Below are positions 12,501 through 24,500 of a stretch of DNA of 64,000 nt, in pieces. This DNA is from Echinometra lucunter (lineage: Eukaryota; Echinodermata; Echinoidea; Camarodonta; Echinometridae), in assembly GCA_029962745.1 (NCBI GenBank), contig CM057162.1, positions 23,622,104 through 23,686,103 on the forward strand, read 5' to 3'. The position numbers were made by a program, and so were the translations under genes. Each line of letters starts with the position of its first letter. Positions within the stretch are counted from its first letter, which is position 1. Under the pieces are notes generated by a model. It searched no databases and was not told the DNA's origin. It saw only the letters and a list, made by a program, of their open reading frames with translations.

Positions 12501-15500
12501 TTGATAGAGGGTACAGTGCACAACCTAAGAAGCTAACCAAGATCTCAGATCAGTTTTAGTAGCTGGAAGAAATGAATACACTTATATTGTAGGAAAAGGA
12601 AGGATGTTTGCTTACAATAAATCCATTAATTGTAAAGATTAGAGCAATTTATAAGCTTATAATGTAGCATAATTTAATTGCCTTTTCTCCAGAATATTAT
12701 GATGTGATTTCATTTTCAACCTCCCATTATTATTCATTCATTCATTCATTTATTGTTTTATTATCCTTGTTTGGATATTTGTTTTGTTTACATGCTTGAT
12801 GAAAGGGGAAGTAAATACATATTCTAGACAACAAGACAAATAAAAAACTTAATAATGGATAACATATATGAGGAAATATACATTTACAATAAATTCTCAA
12901 ATTTAATCATTATTATCATGATTATTATTGTGTTCAGAATGCTCAGCTAATGCGACCTTTGCCCTCTGCTACTTGTTCTACCAACCCTGTGATGATGCCA
13001 ATGTGATGTGCGCTGACGTGTGCGAGACTGCACAGAACCACTGCCATCCGTTTGCCAGTCGGATGCTGACTGTCTATGGCATGACGGTGACGAGGAACAT
13101 GCTGGAGCTCTGTGCTAGCTTGCCGGATACAGACTGTATAAGACCGGAGCAGAGGCCTCCACCACCAAGCAGTATGTTGCTGTATTCTCTTATTTATCTA
13201 CATTGTTTATTTATTCAAACATATTTCACAGGAATAACAAGATCAGTAGCATGACTGTTTTACATCTCAGTCCTGGGATTAAAAAAGATGAACATCAAAA
13301 TCACGTAATGAACAGAGATATGCGTAATACAATGATGTGATGTGTGAAAAAAAAAACATATTCATATATGACCCAAAATGGGAAAGATGTGATAAAGTTG
13401 AATTTAGAAGAAATCACTTTAATTAATAAAACAGAGGGAAAAAAAGAAGATCAAGGTTAGGTACAAAAATGATGTAATATTATACTCATGGGTCATATTC
13501 TAAAATAAGATAGTGGCTGGATATATTTAAATGAACATGAGGAAGTTAATGTAAAAATCAGGGTAAATAAAATGTCTAAAATGAAAAAGAAGATATGTTT
13601 TTAAGTATGATTACTTGTCATTACATTTAAAACTATTGGGTGATTTTGCATTTTGGAGACCATTCCAAACTTTTGCTCTAGCATATTTAAATGTATATTT
13701 AAATCATTCTAACTTGGGTCGAAGTAAAATAACATTTATTAATATGGAGACTGTTATTCACATAGCACCTATTGATTTAATTCATTTTTTTGTCTCGCCC
13801 ACCGGAGGTGAAGGCGAGACTAAGGGATCCAAATGTCGTCCGTCCGTCGTCCGTCCGTCGTCCGTCCGTCGTCCGTCCGTCCGTCCGTCACAAACGTTAT
13901 GAAAGATAACTTGGCAACCGTGACTCACTTTTCAACCAAACTTGGGTTGTAGATGCACTAAGGGGACCTGCATGTTATGGTCCAGTCAGAGGTCACATGG
14001 TAAGGTCAAAGGTCATTTCAGGTCAAACGTTAAAGTTTACGTGCAAGACTCTCTTATGACACAAAACTCTGCAACCGTGACTCACTTTTCAACCAAACTT
14101 GGGTTGTAGATGCCCTAAGCGGACCTGCATGTTATGCTCTAGTCAGAGGTCACATGGTAAGGTCAAAGGTCATTTTAGGTCAAACGTTAAAATTTACGTG
14201 CAAGACTCTCTTATGACACAAAACTCTGCAACTGTGTGACACTGTTCAATCAAACTTGGGTTGTAGATGCACTAAGGGGACCTGCATCTTATTGTCCAGT
14301 CAGAGGTCACATGGTAAGGTCAAAGGTCATTTCAGGTCAAACGTTGAAGTTGACGTGCAAGACTCTCTTATCACACATAACTTTGCAACCGTGACTCACT
14401 TTTCAACCAAACTTGGGTTGTAGATGCACTGAGGGGACCTGCATGTTATGGTCCAGTCAGAGGTCACATGGTAAGGTCAAAGGTCATTTCAGGTCAAACG
14501 TTGAAGTTTACGTGCAAGACTCTCTTATGACTCAAAACTCTGCAACCGTGTGACACTTATCTATCAAACTTGGGTTGTCGATGCACTAAGGGGACCTGCA
14601 TGTTATGGTCCAGTCATAGGTCACATGGTAAGGTCAAAGGTCATTTCAGGTCAAACATTAAAGTTTACGTGCAAGACTCTCTTATGACACAAAACTCTGC
14701 AACCGTGTGACACTTATCTATCAAACTTGGGTTGTAGATGCACTAAGGGGACCTGCATGTTATGGTCCAGTCAGAGGTCACATGGTCAGGTCAAAGGTCA
14801 TTACAGGTCAAACGTTGAACGGTTAAAGTTTACGTGCAAGACTCTCTTATGACACAAAACTTTGCAACCGTGTCACACTTTTCAGTCAAACTTGGGTTGC
14901 AGATCACTAAGGGGAAGTGCATGTTATCATTCTGTTGGACTTCACATGATAAGGTGAAAGGTCATTGGAGGTCATATGTTACAGATGTTTTCAAATTCTT
15001 GAATTTGCTTTTCCTCTGTCATTTCTTGTATTTCAAACATTAAAGTTTACCTGCAAGACTCTCTTATGACGCATAACTTGGCACATGTTGCTGCAATAGC
15101 AACCAAATTTGGGTGATAGATGCACTAGGGGTACATTCATGCTATTGTGCTGTCAGGTCACATGGTAAGGTGAAAGGTCATTTTAGGTCAAACTTTACGA
15201 CCTGCAAGACTTTCTTGTGACATCAAACTTGGTTAGGGCAAAGGATGTACTTGGGGAAACTTTCGTGTTATTTAGCCACGGGTGGGCGAGACACAATCTT
15301 CCTATTGGCTTGTCTTGTAATCTTAAGTTAACGTAAGCATCGATTTTCACATTAACATAAGCAACATAATCTGCAAAGATACTGCATGAACCACTTTTAT
15401 ATATATCATTAATATATATATGTCATTGATAAAGATAAGGAAAAGAGCAGGGCCCCATTGATTTTCAATGTTAACCCACTTCATGCAGCTCTTCTGTTGT

Positions 15501-18500
15501 GCTGTTTAGTTTCTCCACTATACTGTTCTGATATTTCATGTCAATTATATACTCCTATCCATTTCTTACCTGTAGGGCCATTCTCAGTCACATGTGTTGG
15601 AAAGGTTTGGAATGAAGTGACTTTCATGAAATAGCCCATGGAAGAATAGTTTTGTTTATTATGGTTTTTGTTTTCAGCTGGCTGCATTGGTGAATGCCTG
15701 AATGGTGGGCAGTGTTTGGATGGCAATTGCTTGTGTCCTCCTGAGTTTACTGGGGAATTATGTGAAACAGATAGTGAGTAGTATTTTGCAACAATCAAAC
15801 CCATTCCTTGAGGGGCTAAAGTCAGGTTTTGAAAATCAGAGTTAACCCATTATGTTTCATAAAACTTGTTATCAGTAACATCTGCCACTTTTCTCTGATA
15901 AATTTGCTCTCAGCCAATCAGATGCAAGGATTTCAGTAACTTATAAAAGTTATTGCAACTAATTCTTGATAACAAGTTTTATGAAATGGGGCCCTGGACA
16001 GGAATTAATGTGTAGCCTAATTTGATCAGTTTTCTTCTTCAAACTGGCAGCATCAGTATTTCTCTTTTATTGATACATTTTTCTTATAAAATGATATGTA
16101 TGTGAACTGATTCTCAATTGATGAAAATAAAAAGTTTTAAAAAAGGTGCCCTTTGGATGAAAAACAGTAATTTTGAACTTTTGAGTTGCCATTTTAAGGA
16201 ATTTAGCACTTATTCCCCTTTATAGAATTTTCAGCATCAAATCACGAATACTGATACAACCAAAATGGACAAAGTATGTGAAGAATCTTATGCTCTTTCT
16301 GTTCATGTATTTGGTATTTTTTAAGGCTCTGTATTGAAAGCTATTGGGCCAAACCATGGAATGTGGACACCCTGTCACGAATGGGTTAAACATGTAGACA
16401 TATGTGAAGATGTATGTTTTCATTTTTATTAAGATATGGCTTTTGCCCAAGGTTTGTGACGGAATTAGTAAAATAACCAACCGAGGCTTCATGCAAATAG
16501 GGTATATGATTATAAGTCAGGAATTCCCATGTGCACAAAATTACTAGGTTGAGGGTAAGTGCTGATAGGGAAGTTCATCACATGTAAAGCATTCAGTAAT
16601 CATATGATCCACTCCAATTAACGTGATATATAGCTGTTAATTCATATACATACACATATTTTTGATATTAGTGTAATATTAAAGTTCCTTGAGGTTGTAT
16701 TATATATCTGATTATTTGGACTTGGTAGAGAGATGTCTAGTTTGAAGCATGTTAACATATTTGTTTCCACTGAAAAAGGTCATACTAGATTTGACATAAT
16801 CCATGAATCATTTTGGGTACAGACCATGAAAATGATACACATGAACCTATTCATTAATCTTTAACTGAATAACCATTTCATTTATTTATGTTGTAATGAC
16901 TGACAAATAATACATAACAGAAAGTATTCTCCACCTCATTCAACATTTTGAAACATCATATTTTAAGTAATTTAGGTAGTTTTTGAGAATACGATAACTT
17001 CATGCGCTCATGACATTTAACAATGTTTTCTTATAGGTACTACAGACCCAGTGTTTGAGATTGTCATTACGCCAGACTATGAAGGCATCTTGTATGAGGG
17101 TGTGAACATATCCGTCATGTGTCAGGTTATGGGTTCAAATCTCCTTAGCTATCCTGTCTGGACCGGTCCCAATGGGCAGCAGATCCTACCTCAGCAACCC
17201 GGTAAATCTGAGAAGTTAACGGTTATGTACAGTTTTGGTAGGCCCTCAAATATCTGTGCTTTTAGCTGGTTAGATACAAGCTAAACTAAAATACTGTGAA
17301 GTATTTTCCTCCTCAAGTTGAATATTAAACAAATGAAAAGTGAAAAAAAAAATTAGATTTTGGGGTCAGTGACATAAAATCACACATTTGCTACACACGT
17401 GTAAAACCAAGGAGAGTGATTTCTGATGATACATTTGTGATTTTGCGTCGACAGGCCACAAGTTATAGAATTGCTTCACTTAAATTCTTTGATTCTAATT
17501 ATTTCAAAATCTAATATAAGTGATAAGAAAATAGAATACTGTACTGATAAATAAGCTTGTATACCAAATATACTTGTAGATTAATCAAATAACTTAAATG
17601 GCCAACATTGTTCCTTTGCAGGTGTATCTGATCGAATCTATGTTGATCAGGTCTCGTCCAACACAATGCGTTTAGTCATCAATAACGTTCAGGCTGTAGA
17701 TGAAGGAAGCTACTTCTGTAACGTTGGAGTGCAGTCAGCTCCGTATACTTTGTACATTACAGGTGAGTAAAGACTCATTTGGTTATCCAGTGGTAATTGT
17801 TATTACTGTGACCCTGTCTTAATGGAGTCACTTGCATGGAAGTAGAATCTCTAAATGTCATCCTTGCAACCATTTTCATTACGTGTTTTTTGTTTTTTTA
17901 TTGTTCTAATGGTCGTCATTATTAGTGGTATATTTTGCACCATCACTTTATTTAACATTCTAACAAAACAAGGGAACATAGATGTGTGCGATGAACAGAA
18001 TAGAATATGCCCACATCATAAAGTAATTAATTACATGCAGTTCAAAATGACTTAAATTGAATAGATAGCAATATCAGTGAATGAAATTTTGTACAAAGTA
18101 ATGACATAAATAGATATTCAAGTTTTAGGCAGTGGTAAATAAGTTAAACTTAGGATTTGGGGAGCATGAGAAGAATAAGTTATAGACAAAGGAATAGAAG
18201 TATAAAAATCACTGGCCAGATTCACTGATGACACTGTTAGATATATTGTTTTTTCTTTACTATTGATATTATTATGACTATTAATATTGTTACTGTTATT
18301 ATTGCAGTTATCATTGTTGTTGTTGTTGATATCATTATTTTTCATATCATCATCATCATCGTCATCTTCATGATCATCATTGTACACATTATTCCTGTCG
18401 CATACAGTACCTGACTGCCTTCTCGAACCCTGTCTGAATGGAGGGTCTTGTGAGGGAGGAGAATGTCAGTGTCTCATTGGATTCAGGGGACCAAGATGTG

Positions 18501-21500
18501 AAGAACCAGGTAAACTCCACCATTCTTGTCCTATGTCTGTGTTTGTCTGAGGGCAGTTGCACAAAAATAATTCATTCTTTTTTTGTGTGTGTGCAAAGGG
18601 AGATCAATGACATCCAAACTGCTGATACTATGCTGCACGATATAGAAACACACAAATGGATTAACACATTTTGTTTGCTGACATGTTTGTTTCTTTAGGC
18701 AGCTACTGTAATGTACATGTAAAGATTGCTGTTAAAAAGATATTGTCTTGTCAGTGATCATCACCTGAATCTATCATTGTTTTGGAAGCAGAATGTAATA
18801 TTTTTTTTTTCAAATTAATAACAGATGAGCGAAGTCTTAAGAAAGTTTCATGTACTAGAGATCAAGGAAAGGAAAGTGCATTCCACATAGCTCAATGCTT
18901 CAATTTAGGTTTTGAGTTTTCATTTCTGCGGTACTTTGTATTTTAATAATGTAGCACTTCGGTGCTGTGAAACGGGTACATCCAAAAAGAGCTTCCCTTT
19001 TTACATGCAATGACATTGACTTTTCCTCTGTACTTGAGTATTTTGCAGGGGTAGTAGATTACACTATCGCTATCATACCTAGACCTAGTGGTGAACTACC
19101 TATAGGTAGTGATGGTGGTGCCCTGTGTCACATATGGGAGGGACTCACTTTTGAGTTGATTTGTCATTTCTATGACACCAAATGTTGTAATTAATGGAAG
19201 TTATCAATTCTCTGACTTTCTTTGAGGTTACTTTTGTAAAACTTGTTTGTTTATGCCGGAAAAGTGTTCCTTTCTATTTCCATGATTTTCTGATTGATCC
19301 TGTGATGTATTCCGATTTGTGCAGTGGTAATTGACTACACCATCACCATCATACCTCAGCCTACCAGTGAGATTCCCACAGGTAGTGATGTAAGCTTCCT
19401 GTGTCAGGTCCAAGGTGGTCACACCACTCCAGTCTGGCTCCATCCTGAAGGCTATGCCATCCAACCAAGGTCACCAAGTAAGTCACTTTGGCCCCATCCT
19501 ATCAGACATTAAAAAATATGATAACTCTTGTAGCTGCGCTCTAATTAATTGCAATTTTGTTGTGCGACTGCATTGTAATGATGCATCTTATTACAAATAT
19601 TGTGTAATGAAACAGGAATCGGGTATGTTTTGCTATACACCTTTGCTGAACAACCTATCTGTGAATTGTGTGTTATGGTACATGTATGTAGTGAACTGAG
19701 AAATGTCAAATACTTTACATCTATGTAAGCCAAAAGGAGTGGAAATAGTTATGCCCTTGCTGAGAATTCGATAATCAAAGCATTGATGTCACCAAAGCAG
19801 ACATATTTTCTCACAAATTTACGATCATGAAAGTTGATTTGGTGCATTCAAAACATGGCTTTTTCATGAAGAAATTGCAAGAGTAAAGTAGCAAGATATT
19901 GTATTTCTGTGATTATTTTATCTCTATTCCAGATTCCCTTGTGAGGACATTCACTGAAGCAAGAGTAAAGTAGCAAGATATTGTATTTCTATGATTATTT
20001 TATCTCTATTCCAGATTCCCTTGTGAGGACATTCACTGAAGCAAGAGTAAAGTAGCAAGATATTGTATTTCTGTGATTATTTTATCTCTATTCCAGATTC
20101 CCTTGTGAGGACATTCACTGAAGCAAGAGTAAAGTAGCAAGATATTGTATTTCTATGATTATTTTATCTCTATTCCAGATTCCCTTGTGAGGACATTCAC
20201 TGAAGCAACAAGTGATAACACAGTTCGTCTAGTCCTCACTGACATCAGGCCTGAGGACTCTGGTGTCTATCTCTGTCTTCTTGATACCAGCTTCCAGGAG
20301 CTCAACATCACTGTCCAATGTAAGAATCGTGATCATACTTGTACTGTTTGCTCTCCTTGCTATTTCTTATTTCGTTGCAGTTTCCTATCCAGTGCTATCC
20401 TTCATAGCTAATCTCTGAAGAATTTGTCCTACTTCCACTGATTACAAGCTTTATTTGCCAACCTCAAAATTACTGTCCAGTTTAAGGAGCTTGATCATAT
20501 TTGACTTTGCTTGCTCTAGTCAGTGCTATCCTTCTGAGCTGATCTCTGAAGAATTTGTCTTACTTCCACTGATTACAAGCTACATCTGCAAAGCTAAAGA
20601 TGTTCTGGACACTGGAGACAGGCCAAATTGAATATCATGCCTGAGATAACTGGGACTTGGTTGTATGGGAAGTATATGGGAAATGCATGTTATACCAAAA
20701 TAAACTTATGCTCAATGGGTTGATATTTATTCAATTTGTAGGACACACATACCTTGCTGCATTTTCAGCCCCTCCAGTCTTGTGGGTCGTCAGCAGTAGG
20801 CCACTTCAGTCACATTCAAAATTTTCCCCTTAGGGTTCATTCTGTCTTAGATATTCTCAATAGAGGTGTCTGATGAATATTTTAACACTCGAAAAAAAAA
20901 ATAGGACAGCTGATGCATTTTACATATGCTAAAAAGGAACTGCCTATCTTGTTATGATGAATTTATTTCAGCTGTTTAAATAAGATGTTGCAAGTGTGAA
21001 TACTGTATGTAGAATTATGATTTGTTATGGAAGATTTTCTCTTACTATCTCCCCTTTTAACCTGATCATGTATGAACACCACTCTCTTCCATATCAGCCG
21101 GTCCAAGGTTTAGTGTGATCATTACTTCAAATTTCACCACACCACCAAGTCCTGGGGCAGACCTCACATTCATCTGTGAAATGTCTCAACCTGACACGTC
21201 CACGTTCCCGATCTGGTATTCTCCTGATGGCGCAGCTATCACATCCAGGGTTGGAACAGGTGAGGATGAAGATAAACAGTGTGAGGAAAGTATTGGTGTT
21301 AATGGTGGTGGTGGTGGTGGTGGTGATGATGATGATGATGATTATGGTGATGGTAATGTTGGTGATGAGGATGATGATGGTATTGGTGATGATAGTGGCA
21401 GTGCTGGTATTGGTAGTGTTGAAGGTGATGATGATGACGATAGTGATGATGATAGTGGTAGTTTTGCTGGTATTGGTAGTGTTGAAAGTGATGATAGTTT

Positions 21501-24500
21501 TTGATGGTGGTGATGGTACTAGTGGTGGTAATAATAGTGTTGTAAGTGATAGTGACGGTGGTGATGAAGTTTTTGATTACCATGAGGGTGGTGATAATAA
21601 AGCTTTTTTATTTTATTGATGATGGAGATGATGATGTTTATGATTATAATGATAATGGTGATGGTGATATATTGAATAGATGATAATCTTGGTTTTGATG
21701 ATAATGCTGAAAAAAATTAATTATGATGATGGTATTGATGGAGATGATGATGATTATGGTATGGATGAGAAATTAATTTCATGATGAATAAAAGGGAAAT
21801 GGATGAAAACCAGCATAGAAATAGTGCCTGTGGCAGAGCCTAAACAAGCTATGCTGGTAAGATTAGTTGAGAAAAAGAAAAGGAAAAGAATTTTGTCACA
21901 TGAAAGGCACCAATGTTTCTGAGAGGATATGTTCAAAGGAAAAGTAGAAGGAAATAGACCAAAGGGGAAACCCAAAACCAGGTGGGAAAACTGGAATAGC
22001 TAAAACTGCAAGAGTGCACCATAATGCCAAAGGAAACAGATCTTTGAAAAAATGTTGCAATCAACCTATGAAAAGGGAGAACATAACTGGATGAAGTTGA
22101 TAACGTTAGTGATGGTGATAGCATTGATAATGATGGTGAGATTGATGAGATTAGTGAATGAAGACATTAATGTAAAACATAATATAAAAGAAAGACATAT
22201 TTGTAACATCTTTCAACCCCTGCTGTATATCTCCTTAGGATCAAGTCGTGTTTACTCAGAGAACATCTCCCTATCTGCTACAAGACTGATCATTTTAGAT
22301 GCCACTGAGAGGGATCAAGGAATATACACCTGTCGAGCCAGGCCTCTCTCTGCTACTCTTAATATCACATTAATTGGTAAATTTAGCACTTTATTCTTTC
22401 ATATCTTTATAGAAACTATGATAGTGTTCTTGCTTAAAAAGCTGAGAATAGGGAACTATATTTTTGGTGTGTTAGGTAAAAATTATGATTTTTGAAAGCA
22501 AAGGAGTAACATCAGTGACAAATGTCACACTGAAAGAAATATCTTTGATTTAATGAGATAAATTTACATATTGCAACTAATGTATGAATATATTTTACTG
22601 CACTGTGATGTAACGGTGCTCCCAACAATGCTACTGCATAGACATATAATAAAAATTATCAGTAATAAAAAACTTCTGAAAAATGGTGAGTTTTCAACAA
22701 AACTTTGCAGATGGCAACAGATTGGGCTTTTCCTATCTAAATATCCATAGTTAAATAGAAGTATTTTTTGAGAGTAACTCTGATTTACACCTAGTCTCAA
22801 AGATTTTGTGCACATTAAAAATCTTTTTTTTTGTTTGTTTCATTAATAATTTTAATTTAATTAATAATCTTGCTTACAAATGAGGGACTTCAAGTGCAAA
22901 AAAACATAGGCATCTTGTAGAAAATAGTTGCATTTATGCAATTTCGGATCAGATGCATGTATTTTCCCATTCCATTTTGATCTTAGCCTTATGCCCAGTT
23001 TCACCTTTTGCCTGTAGGAAACAAATGTTCCTTTGTAAAGCACATGGGATTTAAAGAATAGATTAGTCAGTGAGTTGATTAATGTGTGCAATGCCGAATA
23101 TACTGTTTATAGCCACTTGGTCTAATACCAGTTTGTCTGATGCCCAGATCGTCTAACACCACTATGCCTAAACCCATTTTGTCTGCTATCAATTTGGTCT
23201 AATTGCCATTTGGTCCAATCATCACTTGGTCTAATATCCACTTGGGCTAATTGTCATTTTGACTAATAATCAGAGGGTCTAATTGCCACTTCGTCTACTT
23301 AGTTTTCTTTATTTTTTCTAATGACCATTTGGTCTATTACTAGTTTGTCTAATCAGATAGACTAAGTGGTGTTAGACCAAGTGGGTATTGGATGAATTTG
23401 GCATAGCCTAACTGGGAATTAGCTGAAATGGTAAATGGGCTAAGTGGCAATTAGACCAAATGGTTATTAGATGAACTGGTTGTAGACAAAATGAGATTAG
23501 ACGAACTGGTTGCAGATGAAATGGAATTAGACCATGTGGGATTAGACCCATCGGGCATTAGACAAAGTGGGATTAGACAAAGTGGGATTAGACCAAGTGA
23601 TAATTTACCCAATATACATTGTCATATTTCCTGCAGTTCCAAGCTGTGATCCAGAATGTTTGAATGGAGGAAGCTGTATTGAAGGAACATGCCTGTGTCC
23701 TTATCCCTATGATGGAGAGTTCTGTCAGATCAGAGGTACGTCCATATTATCCATGACACCCTCGTAGCTGGGGGTGCGAAGAAAGAAATGTTGGAGCTTT
23801 TGTGCTTCGGGAAACCCCCCTCCCCCTTTCCTTCACCCTCATCCCTAGGGAGTGCACTTTGTGCAGTCAATATGAAATTCACACACTTCGTGTGTTCACT
23901 ACCGCCCCCTAAAATGAATCCTAGTTACTCCACTGATCCATGACAAGGAAAGATTTGAAGAGTGATGCAGAGAGAACCTTACGGGGGGGGGGGGGGGGGG
24001 GCAACAGTCAGAATCAGAATATCTTACTCTAGAGGTTAGAGAAAAGTGAATATTCATCTCAAGAAAAAAATTCAAAGAGTGAACCATACCAGGGGAGGGG
24101 GAGCACAGGCCACAGTTATTAGATGGTCTAATGAAAGTCTCTGGACTTCAAGGTATTGGATCCTTTTAGCACAAGATCTATCATGGTCATTTTCCACCAA
24201 GCTTAAGTAAATGGGTACTTGAAAGACGACTAAATCTGGGGTAGTAGATGTGAATGTCATTTTGTAGAGTGCTTTAGAAACATTCGTATTGTGCATTGCA
24301 TTGTCAATATAAATAAAATCTAATATTGCAATGTACCTTTACAAGTCATACATATTTGTTGTTTCAGAAATGCTAACATTTAGTTAATCATCCATTTTTT
24401 GTTTCCAACCCTATTTGCCTTATTTTGATGTGTCACCTTTCTTTTTCTTCACAGACTCAAATAGAAATTGTGCTCTGTGCTCTATACTAAAATTGATTCA

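Noticed and set aside
21300..21780. Long open frames of Asp/Gly, His or Val/Met over the GGT/GAT tract
   Set aside because: Triplet microsatellite read in several frames; no splice-supported coding signal beyond exon 21.
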